From positions 156,235,461 through 156,299,460 of the forward strand of contig CM051460.1 of the NCBI GenBank assembly GCA_028095005.1: a DNA stretch of 64,000 nucleotides, read 5' to 3'. A program made the position numbers and the translations under genes. Origin of the DNA: Rhynchospora pubera (lineage: Eukaryota; Streptophyta; Magnoliopsida; Poales; Cyperaceae). The notes beneath the pieces are model-generated. The model did no database searches, was not told the DNA's origin, and worked only from the letters and a program-made list of their open reading frames with translations. This document shows, one piece after another, positions 1 to 11,619 of the stretch; the stretch's first letter is position 1; each line of letters starts with the position of its first letter.

Positions 1-29
1 ATGTGGGGATGAATTTTTTTTTTTTTTTT

Positions 30-2460
30 GATAAAAGCACCCCAAGCAAGGGCGCCTGCATCCTATTAAAAGCATGCAAAGTAGCTACAAATGTTAAGTC
101 ACACAGCAAGTGACTATCAAAATAAGAAAAAACAAAGCACTAGCCCTAAACCAGCACAAACAACAAAGCACAAAACAACAGCCAAAATTTACAATACAAA
201 AACATAAACTGTTCAACTATAAAGCTCATGTTGTAACTTGTGCTGCTGCTCCAAGTCGGACTTTCTACTCATCGCCCAGTAAGTCCTCATCCTCAGACTG
301 AGCATTGCTGGAATTCTGAAAATGTTGCTCCAAACCTGTTCTCAATCCTGTCCAATGCATAAATAAACTTAAAGCTGAAACATGCATCGAAGCATTATGA
401 GATCCAGCTTGTGCAAAAATAATTTTATTCCTAGCACCCCAAACCGACGACATAAAAGCAGCCAAAAGCACTTTTAAAAAAGATTGATTATCTTTGCTGA
501 GAGTGCAACTATAAAGCCAAATATCCTTAACTGAATTAGCTGCAACCACGATCCCCCTGTTATTAAATGTATTAAAAGTTGACCAGAATAAAAAAACCCA
601 AGGACAGTGCACAAATAAGTGATCTATGGATTCTTGTTGACTACAAAAGCAACAAACATTTTCTCCAGGCCAACCTCTACGTTGCAAATTGTCCATGGTC
701 AAAATTTTCCCCTCTAAGGCTAACCATAAGAAAATTCTGACTTTTAAAAGGATTTTCAAGGGCCAAACCGAGTCCCGCTTACTAAATTTCACCCCTCCTG
801 TAACTAAGAACTGATACATAGAACGAACTGTATAACTGCCAGAATGGTGCCAATGCCACCGAATTGCATCAGATTCATCATTAAAAGGGTATTGCCTTAA
901 AAGACTACCTAAATTTAATTTTTCTTCTCTCATTCTTCCTGTCATACCCCTAGTAAGAGACAAATGAATATCCCCATCTCTCCAAACTTGAGCCACAGTG
1001 ACACGAGGTCTTTTAGTCTTCTTAAAAACCTCAGGAAACACCCTATACAGTGGTCCCTCCCCAGCCCAATTATCTGACCAGAAATCTGTCCTAAAACCAT
1101 TATTTACTTGTTTAGTATAACCCAGCCGCATAATAGCTTTTGACTTATTCACATTCTTCCAAAAAGGAGAAAAGGAAGTATCGGCTTTATTATTGAACTT
1201 AACAAAAATTAACTCTTTCCATATCCCTTGATAATCAGGGCTATGGAATTTCCAGAGCCACTTCCCAAGTAAGGCTTTATTCATTTGCCCCAAATTAAGA
1301 ATACCCCACCCCCCTTCCTCTTTGGGCCTACAAATTCTGTCCCAAGAGACCAGAGAATATTTTTTTCTATCTTCAGTCCCCATTCTTCCCCACAAAAAAT
1401 CTCTCCGTAATCGATCTATCTTCTTTATTACCCAAATTGGTATAAGATGGAAAGACATGAGATAAAGAGGGAAAGCACTAATTACTGAATTTAGAAGAAC
1501 AAGTCTACCCCCTAAAGACAACAAATGATTTTTCCAACCAGCCAGCTTCTTCTTGATTTTGAACACCAAATTATTCCAATCAGTAATGATTGGGTTTTTC
1601 CAGTGTAAAGGGGTGTCCAAATACTTAATGGGAAGTGTCCCTAACTTACAATTAAGAACCATAGCCAAAGAAGTAGCTAATTGATGAGAGATATTAAGAG
1701 GAATCATCTCACTTTTAGCAAAATTTACTTTCAGGCCAGAGATTGCCTCAAAAGTTTTTAAAACCCAATGCAATTTATCTACCATTTGCTGATTAGCTTT
1801 TAAAAACAACAACGTATCATCCGCATATTGCAGATGGGTAAGTTGTTGTCCTGAATGCAAAAAAGGACCTAGGCCAGAGAAATGCCCATGCTGTACCCCT
1901 AACTGCAACATTTTTGATAAACCCTCTGCTGCTAGAATGAATAAGTAAGGAGACAATGGGTCCCCATGTTTTAATCCTTGGTGACAGTGGAAAAAATCCC
2001 CTTGAAAACCATTTACTAAAACAGAAGCCATCCCTCCATTAAGCAACAAATTAATCCAATTTACCCACTTGTTAGGAAAACCCCTTTGTCTAAGAGTGGT
2101 TAGCAAATAATCCCAATGTATTTTATCAAAAGCTTTCTCGAAATCTAGTTTTAGAAGCACCCCTGATTCCTTATGCTTTGCCACCCAGTGAAGTACCTCA
2201 TGAGCAGCCACCACCCCATCCAAAATAAATCTACCCTTTAAAAAAGCACTTTGCTGAGGTCCTATTAGTCTATTCAACACAGGAGCTAGTCTGGTAGCTA
2301 GCACCTTAGTAAAAATCTTATAACTACAGTTTAGTAAACTAATAGGTCTAAAGTCAGAAACTTTACAAGCATCCTCCAACTTAGGTATTAAGCAGATTGT
2401 AGCTCTATGCAAAGCATCAATATCAAACTCCTCAAGAAAGAATGAATTAATGACGAGTTT
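30..2460 (-). mobile_element. 5'-truncated L1-type LINE retrotransposon
   Basis: Read on the minus strand, a reverse-transcriptase ORF is followed by a short 3' UTR and then an A-tail, seen as a T run at about 16-29 on the plus strand. The coding frame opens at about 2460 in the middle of the RT region and is preceded by an in-frame stop. The N-terminal endonuclease domain and ORF1 are therefore absent, as expected for a 5'-truncated, target-primed insertion. Only about 15 bases of left flank are in the window, so a target-site duplication cannot be established. Confidence 0.85.
265..2460 (-). CDS. LINE reverse transcriptase (partial ORF2, RT + zf-RVT)
   Basis: The frame encodes a non-LTR reverse transcriptase and is open for about 730 codons. 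Counting from the first start-like codon at 2412, visible landmarks are FRPISLLNCSYKI (21-33), the palm motif KLDFEKAFDKIHW (88-100), HGDPLSPYLF (149-158) and the catalytic YADD (196-199). The last 170 residues carry a zf-RVT region with a WPLKILLKVRIFLW-type segment and a CCFC...H...C zinc-binding pattern. There is no genuine N-terminus: the product would lack the apurinic endonuclease, so it is a retrotransposon remnant and not a host gene. The absence of internal stops suggests a fairly recent insertion. RNase H is not evident. Confidence 0.88.
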   Translation of the reverse strand, partial: KLVINSFFLEEFDIDALHRATICLIPKLEDACKVSDFRPISLLNCSYKIFTKVLATRLAPVLNRLIGPQQSAFLKGRFILDGVVAAHEVLHWVAKHKESGVLLKLDFEKAFDKIHWDYLLTTLRQRGFPNKWVNWINLLLNGGMASVLVNGFQGDFFHCHQGLKHGDPLSPYLFILAAEGLSKMLQLGVQHGHFSGLGPFLHSGQQLTHLQYADDTLLFLKANQQMVDKLHWVLKTFEAISGLKVNFAKSEMIPLNISHQLATSLAMVLNCKLGTLPIKYLDTPLHWKNPIITDWNNLVFKIKKKLAGWKNHLLSLGGRLVLLNSVISAFPLYLMSFHLIPIWVIKKIDRLRRDFLWGRMGTEDRKKYSLVSWDRICRPKEEGGWGILNLGQMNKALLGKWLWKFHSPDYQGIWKELIFVKFNNKADTSFSPFWKNVNKSKAIMRLGYTKQVNNGFRTDFWSDNWAGEGPLYRVFPEVFKKTKRPRVTVAQVWRDGDIHLSLTRGMTGRMREEKLNLGSLLRQYPFNDESDAIRWHWHHSGSYTVRSMYQFLVTGGVKFSKRDSVWPLKILLKVRIFLWLALEGKILTMDNLQRRGWPGENVCCFCSQQESIDHLFVHCPWVFLFWSTFNTFNNRGIVVAANSVKDIWLYSCTLSKDNQSFLKVLLAAFMSSVWGARNKIIFAQAGSHNASMHVSALSLFMHWTGLRTGLEQHFQNSSNAQSEDEDLLGDE

Positions 2461-3745
2461 CTTCGGTTACGTGATCTACTAGGTTTTGGGGAAGGGGTTA
2501 AAATAGCAAGGAAACCATGCTCGTGTTCTCACTGTTTTGTCAATCATAATCATATTTTATTCGCAATCTTATCCTGATTATGCTTCAATTTCATCAACTA
2601 TTGTTTGTGGGTACGTTGTTGCTATCGGACAGTTTTCATTATAATGTTTCCGTCTTTGTTGAAGAAGAGATGCGTACCGAAAAAGGAGTTTGTTAAACTA
2701 AATAGAGGATATTTCATATTTTGTGGGGATTTATGAGGAGGATTTATTTTGTTAAAATGAATAGAGGATATTTTGTGGGTAATCTATTTGGGGTTTTATT
2801 TGACATCTGAAAGGCGACGGCTGGTTCTGACTAGGATTGTGATGGGTAGATGCTGTTGTGCGGTTTTTCTTTTCTCGATTGGGACATTTGTTAGGAAGAC
2901 TTGTGGCTGTGGAGTAGTACCTCGCCAGCAAGAAAACTTCTTAATCAACGATGGAATATAATAAATTAGGATTAGAATTTATGTCTTTGTACCCTAAATT
3001 TATCATTTACTATGGCAATTTCCCTTTTCGTTTCACTTGTTAGTTAATAAAGACGATGCTTCTTGAGAGGTTAGATTTAAAATTTTGTGAATATTTTAAA
3101 GTTGAGATGTTTGAACCTCATCTATACCTCACAAAAAAAATTAAACAAAGAAAGAAACCTCCCGTTTGGAGAGTCACTTCAAACTAGATTTGGATGTTGA
3201 TTTGGATTGTGCAATTTTATCTCAGATAACGGTGCTTGATTTGGATGTTGTTTGTTTTACAAATTTTATCTGCAATTTTGTGAGTCATAATCGAGCTTAA
3301 CTGGAATCGACCACCGTTTTCAGAATTCGGAATTGGAATTCGTTCTATCCTAACGCTGAGAAGTGGAGACACCTTTCTGTTCCTGTTCTTAATTCCAATT
3401 TTGCGTGTCAAGCTGTACTCAATGTTCTTTGAGCCTGGAAAATTGAAAGTTTAGGCCCGAAAGGGACTGACTGGGGCCACTTAAAGCGTGCAATTTGTTA
3501 AAGTGGGGTTGCTATTTTAAGATCAAAATCAATTTTCTTATCGAGTGTAGCAAGTTTCTTCGTAATATCTTCACCTCTATCTGATTATAGCATTAAAACT
3601 TTCTCTTTTGTTTCAATACAATATCTTCTGGTCACTTAAAAAAGTAGTAACTTCTTATCTTGAAATATTTGTATTTTGGGTATAAGCTGTGAGAACATAT
3701 ATGTAAAAAGAATTATATAGGTTTCCAAAAAAAAAATTATATTAT
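2461..3745. other. Intergenic, with a short direct duplication
   Basis: No gene is supported. A segment around 2690-2730 (GTTAAACTAAATAGAGGATA, then ATTTTGTGGGG) recurs imperfectly at 2750-2780, giving a two-copy repeat of about 57 bp. The rest is AT-rich sequence with only short chance ORFs. Confidence 0.5.
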
Positions 3746-3891
3746 GCCTCCGTTTGGATGGTGTGAGAATAAGAGGAATAAGGAAAGAAGTATTGGGAAG
3801 TGTGTAACTTTGTGAAGAGTTTGGATTGTTTATAATAAATTTGGGAATAGGAAGAAGTTATTCCTTTATTCCTGCACCCATCCAAACGAGG
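3746..3891. mobile_element. Tourist-like MITE (CCGTTTGGATG family), copy 1
   Basis: The ends are inverted: GCCTCCGTTTGGATGG on the left and CCATCCAAACGAGG on the right. The interior (TTGGGAAGTGTGTAACTTTG, then GAAGAGTTTGGAT) matches the copies at 10711, 20205 and 37592. A clean target duplication is not obvious here. Confidence 0.7.
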
Positions 3892-3994
3892 AAATTTCAA
3901 CATACAAACAAGAATGTTGTAATACCTAAGTAATTTTGATTTCTCGCCGATCTGACGATCTCTATGCTATTTACACAAAAAAAAAAACAGGAAT

Positions 3995-4278
3995 TATAAG
4001 TGCCATCGGCAAATATACCATTCCAGCCATCGTTAAATACAAAGTGAACATATACAGAAAATAAGGTGAACATATAGATGATCTAGGTGAACACTTACAA
4101 ATAAATAAGTGTTTTCATCACTTGTTCAGAAGTTTACATGCATATTCAACTTATTTTCATTGAACTTATTTATTTGTATGTGTTCACTTAGATCATCTAT
4201 ATGTTCACTTTGTTTGCTGTATATGGTCACTTTATATTTAGCGATGGCAGGGATGACAAAACTGCAGATGGCAGTAAT
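3995..4278. mobile_element. Foldback MITE-like element
   Basis: The two arms are long imperfect inverted repeats. For example GTGAACATATAGATGATCTA at about 4067 is mirrored by TAGATCATCTATATGTTCAC at about 4188. The outer ends carry TGCCATC on the left and GATGGCA on the right. No coding capacity is seen and the superfamily is unresolved. Confidence 0.6.
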
Positions 4279-4582
4279 CAATTTCCCCAAAAAAAAATCA
4301 AATCGTAGGCAATTGTATTTAAACCAAAAGAATTAGTGCGAATTGAAAAGAAGCAAACCTTCTTATATAATTTTTTAAATTGTATCAAAATTATGTCGTA
4401 GGACTTACAACTAATCTAAATTAAACGTAAAGTCTAACCGCGTTGTCATCCATTTCTTTAATCGATTACTGGATTGAATATTTTTCCTCTCTTTTACGGA
4501 CAACTAGTATAAATTTGAACTTTTAATCATTGATCTCTGGTCCTTTTTCTCTTAATTAATTGTGCGACAGCGATGTTTCAAA

Positions 4583-4589
4583 CACAATA

Positions 4590-4662
<73 letters not shown>
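4583..4662. repeat. (TAA)n microsatellite
   Basis: An almost uninterrupted run of about 25 AAT/TAA units. Confidence 0.95.
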
Positions 4663-4812
4663 GGAAAATTCAGGGAAATTCTGTCATGAGTACAATTTCT
4701 AAATCGGACTTTAATCTCAACCACTGATTCCCAAGAAAGATTAATTCATTAGCACTCATGAACGATTGCGATTAAAATCTGATTTAGAAATTGGTTCTCA
4801 TGGCAGAATTTA
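4663..4812. mobile_element. MITE with CTGTCATGAG-type inverted ends, copy 1
   Basis: The left end reads AAATTCTGTCATGAG and the right end CTCATGGCAGAATTT, so they are inverted repeats. The subterminal parts (TTTCTAAATCGGACTTTAAT and ATTAAAATCTGATTTAGAAA) also pair. A second copy sits at 52846-52986. It is inserted next to the TAA microsatellite, so the target duplication is ambiguous. Confidence 0.65.
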
Positions 4813-7800
4813 CTATAATAATAATGATGATGATGATGATAAATATCATGGAGACGAATTTATTCGCCCAAGCTAATTTTTTCCCAGGCTCATGCATCAA
4901 TAGTATTATAATTTTGAACTGTGTAACCTCTATACAAAATTAAATATGAATTTTATATAAATTTTAGACAAGTTTAGATTTTATTTATGTTTAAATTTGC
5001 GTAGAGCTTTTTTTTTTTTTGGTAGTTAAAGGCCCGTAGGCAAACTTTCATTGAACTAGAAGCAAATTACAGCACAATTACATGAGAAAACATAAAAGAA
5101 GGGTATGTAAAATTCACATATGATGCGCTAGATCCTGCATGATCCTGCATGAACAACACAAATGTGATGCGCTAGAATTGCATTAGATGAGTCCAAGAAG
5201 AAAGCAACCTACCGATGGTCAGTAGGCCTATAAAAGTTTCCACTCGTGCAAACCGAAAATTATCACCGAAAGAAATCGAAGAGAGAACGAAAAAGTGGCA
5301 ATCAATGATTGCGCGCGCAAAACATAGTCGCAAAAAATGGCTGAAGGAACAGTGGATAAAATTAACCAAAAACGCGTTACTTGTTTAATTGTTGAGTGAA
5401 AACAGGAATATATATATATAAAAAAACTAATATATATATATATAGGATTAGTATTGCTCCCGTGCGCTATGTTCGATCAATTGTTCTCACTAAACTGTGT
5501 GAAAAAATGATGTCTTAATAAAACAACTATACTGTCAAATGATTATTGTTATGTATCTAAGTAATCGAATTTTTGCAAATAATTTGGTATTCATATTAAC
5601 AAAGATTTTTTTTTTCTTTGGTCAAGACCGATTGCACTCGTTTTATTTTGGTGCAAGTGACAACATTAGGAAAATTTTATATTATTTTTTAATAAAACGG
5701 TGCATTTCAAGGTTGTGATTTTTCATAGAATAGAATATAGACTTATTACATGACTATAAATTTAAATCTTGTTAGATCGACTGCCCAAAATAGTTTAGTG
5801 AAACCTCGTTATTAAATTCAGCCGTCACTCTATTGAGACCAGCTACTTGAGTCAATATGAAGGCAAAAATTGATTGGACGGATTAAGAAATTAGCTTAAA
5901 GAAAGTCTTAAGAAACCTTCCCCTCTAAAAAATTAGCTTAAAGAACTAAATAAAAGAAGCGCACAAGAACTCTCCGAAAATAAACAAAGTACTAATATAA
6001 CAACTTGCTTATAAATTATAAGAGCGGCATTTGAAAATGCCTACGGTGTAGACTTCTTACTTGCTACATTGATTTAGTGAAAGCAACCATGCATCATGTT
6101 TGATCTTACCTAACCATTTGACAATCATGATCTATTTCTCCTGTACTACGGAGAATTTGTGGGAGAAGCAAATGAAAATTTGGAGACCATGCGTACTATG
6201 AAAATTGACCACCAGAATAACCATCGATTAATTATTAGTTCTTTTCATCAACTAAACCCCAGTATTTACCGGAAAAACGGATAAGCATCGAATGCATGCA
6301 ATATAATTATCAATCATATTTGCAAAATGTGATATATTATATTGAAGAGGACCTTTCTGATAACCACGAGAATGGCATAAAAAAAATTTAATAAAAACAA
6401 AAAATAATATGTTATCAAACATATAGGATGTCAAACACGATCCAAACGTCGACTATTAAAATTTCAAACGGCCGATCCAAAATGCTCAATATGATCTCTA
6501 CATTAAAAATATTCTTGAAAATCAAATTTTGTAACTATTTTTTTTTCGAATTTTCGAAATTGGAGGGTTCATAACTTTTTAGATTGAACATATTCAAAAA
6601 TTCCAAAAAATTAGTAAAAAAATTGAAAAAATATAAAATTTGGTCTCAACAAAGATTTTAAGTAAAAATATTTTCAGCCATTATCTAAAAGATAATAATA
6701 TTGATTTATCAAAATTTAAACAACTTGTTAGATAAATAATATGTTTTAAAATTTATACTTTATTTGATCTGTTCTACATGAGTGATGAAAGATAGATGTT
6801 AATTGAAACAAAATTTTTTTTTTTTGAATAAAGCCCATAGGCGAATGTTGAAACAATTTTGACATCGATGATCTTAGATGCCGAAGTCAGTTGCCACTTG
6901 TCAGTTTCTTAACAAAGAAATGGTACAACAGTTTTTTTTTTATTAAATTGTGGCGTAGCGTCCTCTACAGATTTATAGTAAATTATTCCAAGATAAAAGG
7001 ACAACCAAGACTTCCATCCTGATTCGTACTCATAGCATTCAATTTACAGTTATCATTATTTGCATGGTAAAATTTGAAGTACAATATATATCTTCTTTTT
7101 TTTAAATGATGGAAGTACACAATATTATTAGTTTCTGAAAAGAGAGAAAATGCACCAATCAAGCAAGCAAAGATGTGATCAAAATCAAGGATTCTAAGAG
7201 ACAGGAACATCTAGAGTGAAAGGGAGTGACAAGCACCTTTAACACTAATATAAGAATCCAAAATTCTTAGCGCCAATTCTTAGATAAGGTTCCAGAGATT
7301 TTGACGCCTTTACTTTAACATTTTCAAGTGAAGACCATACAACGTTGTGATATATGACCTGAACTGATACAGTGTTAGACCTAATAGCCTTTTGACATGA
7401 TATGTGGTGGAGCTATTATAAATATTAATAATCGGTAAAATGTAGTGATCAGTATTCTAGCTTAAGGCGTCACATAAACGATTACTTTTCTTTCATAAAG
7501 TAATAAATAAATTTTTGACGAAAATAAATAATGAATAATTTAGGGAACCATCAAAATTTAGTCCACAACTTTCTTAAAATAAATGATCCTCTATAAAAGT
7601 TGATTAAACCATGATTACTAGATAATAGAAAGTTACAGTATAGTTTAAAACACAAAATATTTTGTACAACAGAAAGAAATATGTTTTGTGGGTTATTTTG
7701 AAACGAACAGAGTATCACGGTTTGTATCAAACAAATTAAGCCAAATTGAGTACTTAAATTCATATATAATTTTAACCCCCAAATTTTTTTTTCCCCGAAC

Positions 7801-9562
7801 TGCACGGATCCTCGTGCCACATTACCGCATAAAATCATAGATGATTCGAATTTCCTAAACTTTTTGAGGACATTCACGTGAGGGTATATAGTGCACTGCA
7901 CACTGCACAGAGATTAAATTTAAATTGTCAAAAAAAAAAAAGAGATTAAATTTAACCTTGAGATATGCGCTCAGGAACTTCAAAGTTCAAACCTTTTTTT
8001 ACACGCATACAACTGAAGCAAAAAATATTACAGAAAAAAAAAAGGACTGGCAATCCTTATTTTACAGAGGAGAGACGTCAAAACTCAAGGGATATACTCG
8101 TGAGAAATTTTCTTTCACAATCATGTGTTGCTTGTGAAAAAAATTCATGAATATAAAACAGGAAGCTCTAGATACACTTTTCAATAAAATTAATTGTAAA
8201 TCAAATTTAGTTCAATTAAAAATCGTTTTGTTGCTATTAAAATAATATAAAAATAAATGGCATTCAATTCGCTACATACATCGATACATCAAGTGGCCAC
8301 AAGAAACATAAAGAATCCAATAATGGAGACAACTAGAGCAGGACAAGTACTAGGCTTTTTTGATGTAATCTTTTTAATTTCAGAAACACCCCACTCTAGG
8401 ATGAATGTGTCATAAATTAAGCATCCCAAGAGATAGATTCTATCCTCCACACTTTTTTTTTTTTACCGAATCTGATTTTTGGAAGTGGAAACCAAATCCA
8501 GAACTCTAGAAGAAAAATATAAAAAAATCAGCCGTAATAACAATTATTAATCCTTGGCAACCCTAATATGTATTAAATTGATGATAGGCCTTGGTATAAA
8601 TTCAATGCACCAACTTAATATTAGAGGTGTCCATTTTATTTTCCCTTTTGATAAATGTTAGGTGCACAATTCAAAGCCCCTCAGTAACACTTGTTATTTT
8701 AAGGTTTCCCTATTTGGATTTCCAATCAAGGCCTTCTATTAGGTCCAACTACCATGGTTTTCTTACAATATTGCTACAAACACCTTACATTTTGCACCTC
8801 AAAATGGTCCTTTCAAAGAAATTTTCTATTTTGTAAACCTTTGATGTTCAACTATTTTGCAAACTATTTTATAACACAATGAAAGTGACAATATTTATAT
8901 ATACAATTTTCTGCGTATCTGTATATCGTCAATCATATATAGCATCTTTTACGTATTCTAATTCAAACTTCACATTACCTACAGTTGACAATACTTAAAT
9001 TCTTTGTCAACATTTTTGATCAACCAACAAACGCTAACTATATAATAAAGTAGACTCAAACAAAAATCAGCAGAAGACTTCAACAAAACCAAAAAAAAAA
9101 GTAAGATATTAAAAATTGATGATAGGGAATTGTACTGACTACCAAGTAACATATAAATTTTCCACTCTATCTAAATATTCCCAGACCAACAAATCTTTTC
9201 TTTCCAAATAAATCAAACTCAATTTCACAAACACATGTCCGAATTTTTGACTTGTTGCAAGGTGCAACCAATCATCAAGGTCTTGGGTCTAGCAAGTTTG
9301 TAGCTCTGGTTTCTATCCTTTCTCCTTTTAATCTGTTGGGTCTCTATTCATTGAGCAATCAAATCCATTCTGGACGGAAACAGAGAAAGAGAGAGAGAAG
9401 AGCATGTGAGTGAGTGCGTGTACACGGTAAGGGAGGCGCATACGGGTGACCATGTCGCTATCATGTGATTTGACATCAATACCCCTACATGTGGTCCCCA
9501 CGCTTCAGTGACAGCTGGTCCTCTCTTATGCATCCTCTACTGTTTTGTGGTGCTCTCTCTCC
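4813..9562. other. Intergenic AT-rich stretch without recognised genes
   Basis: Read on both strands; only short ORFs without recognisable motifs occur. T runs followed by ...GGCCCGTAGGC (about 5009-5040) and ...GCCCATAGGCG (about 6812-6845) look like old retroelement 3' tails on the minus strand. About 6430-6700 resembles half of a degenerate foldback element like the one at 48289. Nothing else is supported. Confidence 0.5.
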
Positions 9563-9748
9563 AATCCGGATTCGCTGTTGCGCGACACGCGGTGTAGCGC
9601 ACTACGAGCCGTCTGATCTTGATCGGACGGTTCACTTTTTACGGGCCTACCAATCTAGGTTACATGCACGGGGCTCCCTTATCTATTGGATCTTAATCAA
9701 ACGGCCAGCATACCGCGCTACACAGCGGATCTCAATTTCTCTCTCTCC
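9553..9748. mobile_element. Short Mutator-like MITE, copy 1, with 10-bp TSD
   Basis: The element body is 9563-9738 (176 bp), flanked by direct 10-bp repeats CTCTCTCTCC at 9553-9562 and 9739-9748. The ends are inverted and GC-rich (AATCCGGATTCGCTG... and ...CAGCGGATCTCAATTT). The interior matches, in opposite orientation, the copy at 61023-61213. A 10-bp target duplication is typical of the Mutator superfamily. The CT repeat in the flank slightly weakens the duplication call at this copy alone. Confidence 0.8.
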
Positions 9749-10710
9749 TCCACTGTATCAACTTCTGTAGCCTACGGGATGTTTTCCAAAAAAAAAAAAA
9801 CTTCTGTAGCAGTTTTATCCAGATCTTCCGTGGCACTTTGCTTTATAGCCAACTACACTTGAAGAAGACTAGACTAGATATGAATACTAGAATATATGAA
9901 GGAAGATGATCGACTTGTTGTATGGATTGGTGAAAAGAGTTGAGCAGAGAGAAAATTGGATTCCTCCATCACACCCATCCCCTCAGCCATTCCATCGATT
10001 TGGGTGGTGGGTCCATCCTGTTCCCTCGAGGAGATCGGGACCCACAATCCAATCACATCTCTGACAGCCACCTGATTCTGGATTGGACAGCTGTGCTTTC
10101 TAGCCCACCACTCCTCTCTCTCTCCTAGTATTCTCCCACTTGAGACTGTTTCACTGTTCTTTTTCCATTTTACCAATAATTACCCTCTAAATTTTTTCTT
10201 ATACTTTTAGTATTTTTTTTATGGTATAAAAATAAAGTTCTGGAGGTAGAGATCTGTACAGTTCGCTAATTTGAGCCAAGCCTAGGAGCTTTTTCCTCTA
10301 CAACCCTTTTGGGCTTTAAGATAGGAGTCCTTTCCCCAAGTTTGTTATTCCCAACTGGAACTGTAGCATGTTAGACACCTGACATTTGTAGTGGAGCTAT
10401 GAATCTCTCTTGACTGCCTTTGTAGTAATGTAGCGTTTAATAAGACATAAACTAAGTTACATAAATGGCACTATTTATACATACCAACAATGGCATAACT
10501 GCTTCTAGAGAACTTGTTTACACTAATTTCTTGAAAGAAAGAAGCAACAGTATTACGATATCATTAATCTCTCAACAAACCCACATTCAAATACAGAATT
10601 TTATCCAGACTATGATTGTTTTAACCAGTTGTCATAAATGTTCCTCTTAACAACTAACATGATCTGGTTTCCCGGTCAAATAGCAATTAAGTTCTCTGTT
10701 TATTCTTTTA
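9749..10710. other. Intergenic, no gene recognised
   Basis: Mixed-composition sequence. Short ORFs on both strands at 9874-10176 overlap each other and show no domain. I see nothing that supports a gene. Confidence 0.45.
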
Positions 10711-10899
10711 GGCTCCGTTTGGATGGCTTCTTCCCGGAATAAGGAATAAGGAATAACCACTTTTTACCAATAAATTTATTTCTAACAATCCAAACTCTTC
10801 ACAAAAGTTACACACTTCCCAATAAATTTACCCCTTCCCAATAAATTTCTTCCCTTCTTTCTTCTTCCTACCTTATTCTCAACGCATCCAAACTGAGCC
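10711..10899. mobile_element. Tourist-like MITE, copy 2, with TTA duplication
   Basis: The element starts GGCTCCGTTTGGATG and ends CATCCAAACTGAGCC. It is flanked by TTA at 10708-10710 and again at 10900-10902. A 3-bp TTA/TAA target and a GGG/GGC-type end are characteristic of PIF/Harbinger Tourist-like elements. It lies in opposite internal orientation to the copy at 20205. Confidence 0.85.
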
Positions 10900-10902
10900 T
10901 TA

Positions 10903-11619
10903 ACAAAAACAATACCTACTTTTACCGGGTCCGCAAAGAATTCGCCACATCCAATAACAATGCATGACATAATTACCAACTTTTATTACCTGGCTGTGGC
11001 TTCTTGTAAAGTGGAAACAGTGAGAACTCAGAGAGATCATACATCCTGAGGATCACAAATCACAGAAAGTGAGAGAGAACAGGTTTTCTAAACAAGAAAA
11101 AGAAAGAGTTCTGTCAGCCTTTCACATCATGACACTGCTATTCCCCCAAGTTGGAGTCCCCCGATCTTCCCCACTTATTATAATATAACCCATTATAATA
11201 TGAGTGAATTTAAATACATGAAAACTCAACCTAAACTAATTAAGCAGATCTCATCAAATTTGGACCAAATGTGGAAAATCGCCTCTTCTTCATTCATCAT
11301 TGATTTATTTAACATCCAAGATCTACCCATAATAATACACATTAATATTTAAAAAAAGGCATACTAATTTCTAATATACTTGCAAAGAACCTTCTTTAGA
11401 AAGGGTTAAAGAAACAAAAAAGGAAAAATAAGAAGAAAAGGATCCGGTACAACGATCACCCTCTTGCACCTCTCCCGCCAGCCGGCTCAGTCAACCCCAA
11501 CCCGATTTAACGAATTAGGGTCTATCGAACTCCAATCATTTCCTCTTTCATCTCAGAAGATCAAATTCCAGGACCCACTAGCAGTGGAACAGAAAAAACT
11601 CAGATTGCGGGGCCTCCCT
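10903..11619. other. Intergenic / likely 3' flank of the DELLA gene
   Basis: AT-rich sequence just downstream of the DELLA stop codon. It should contain that gene's 3' UTR and poly(A) site, but no single signal can be chosen with confidence. Confidence 0.4.
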
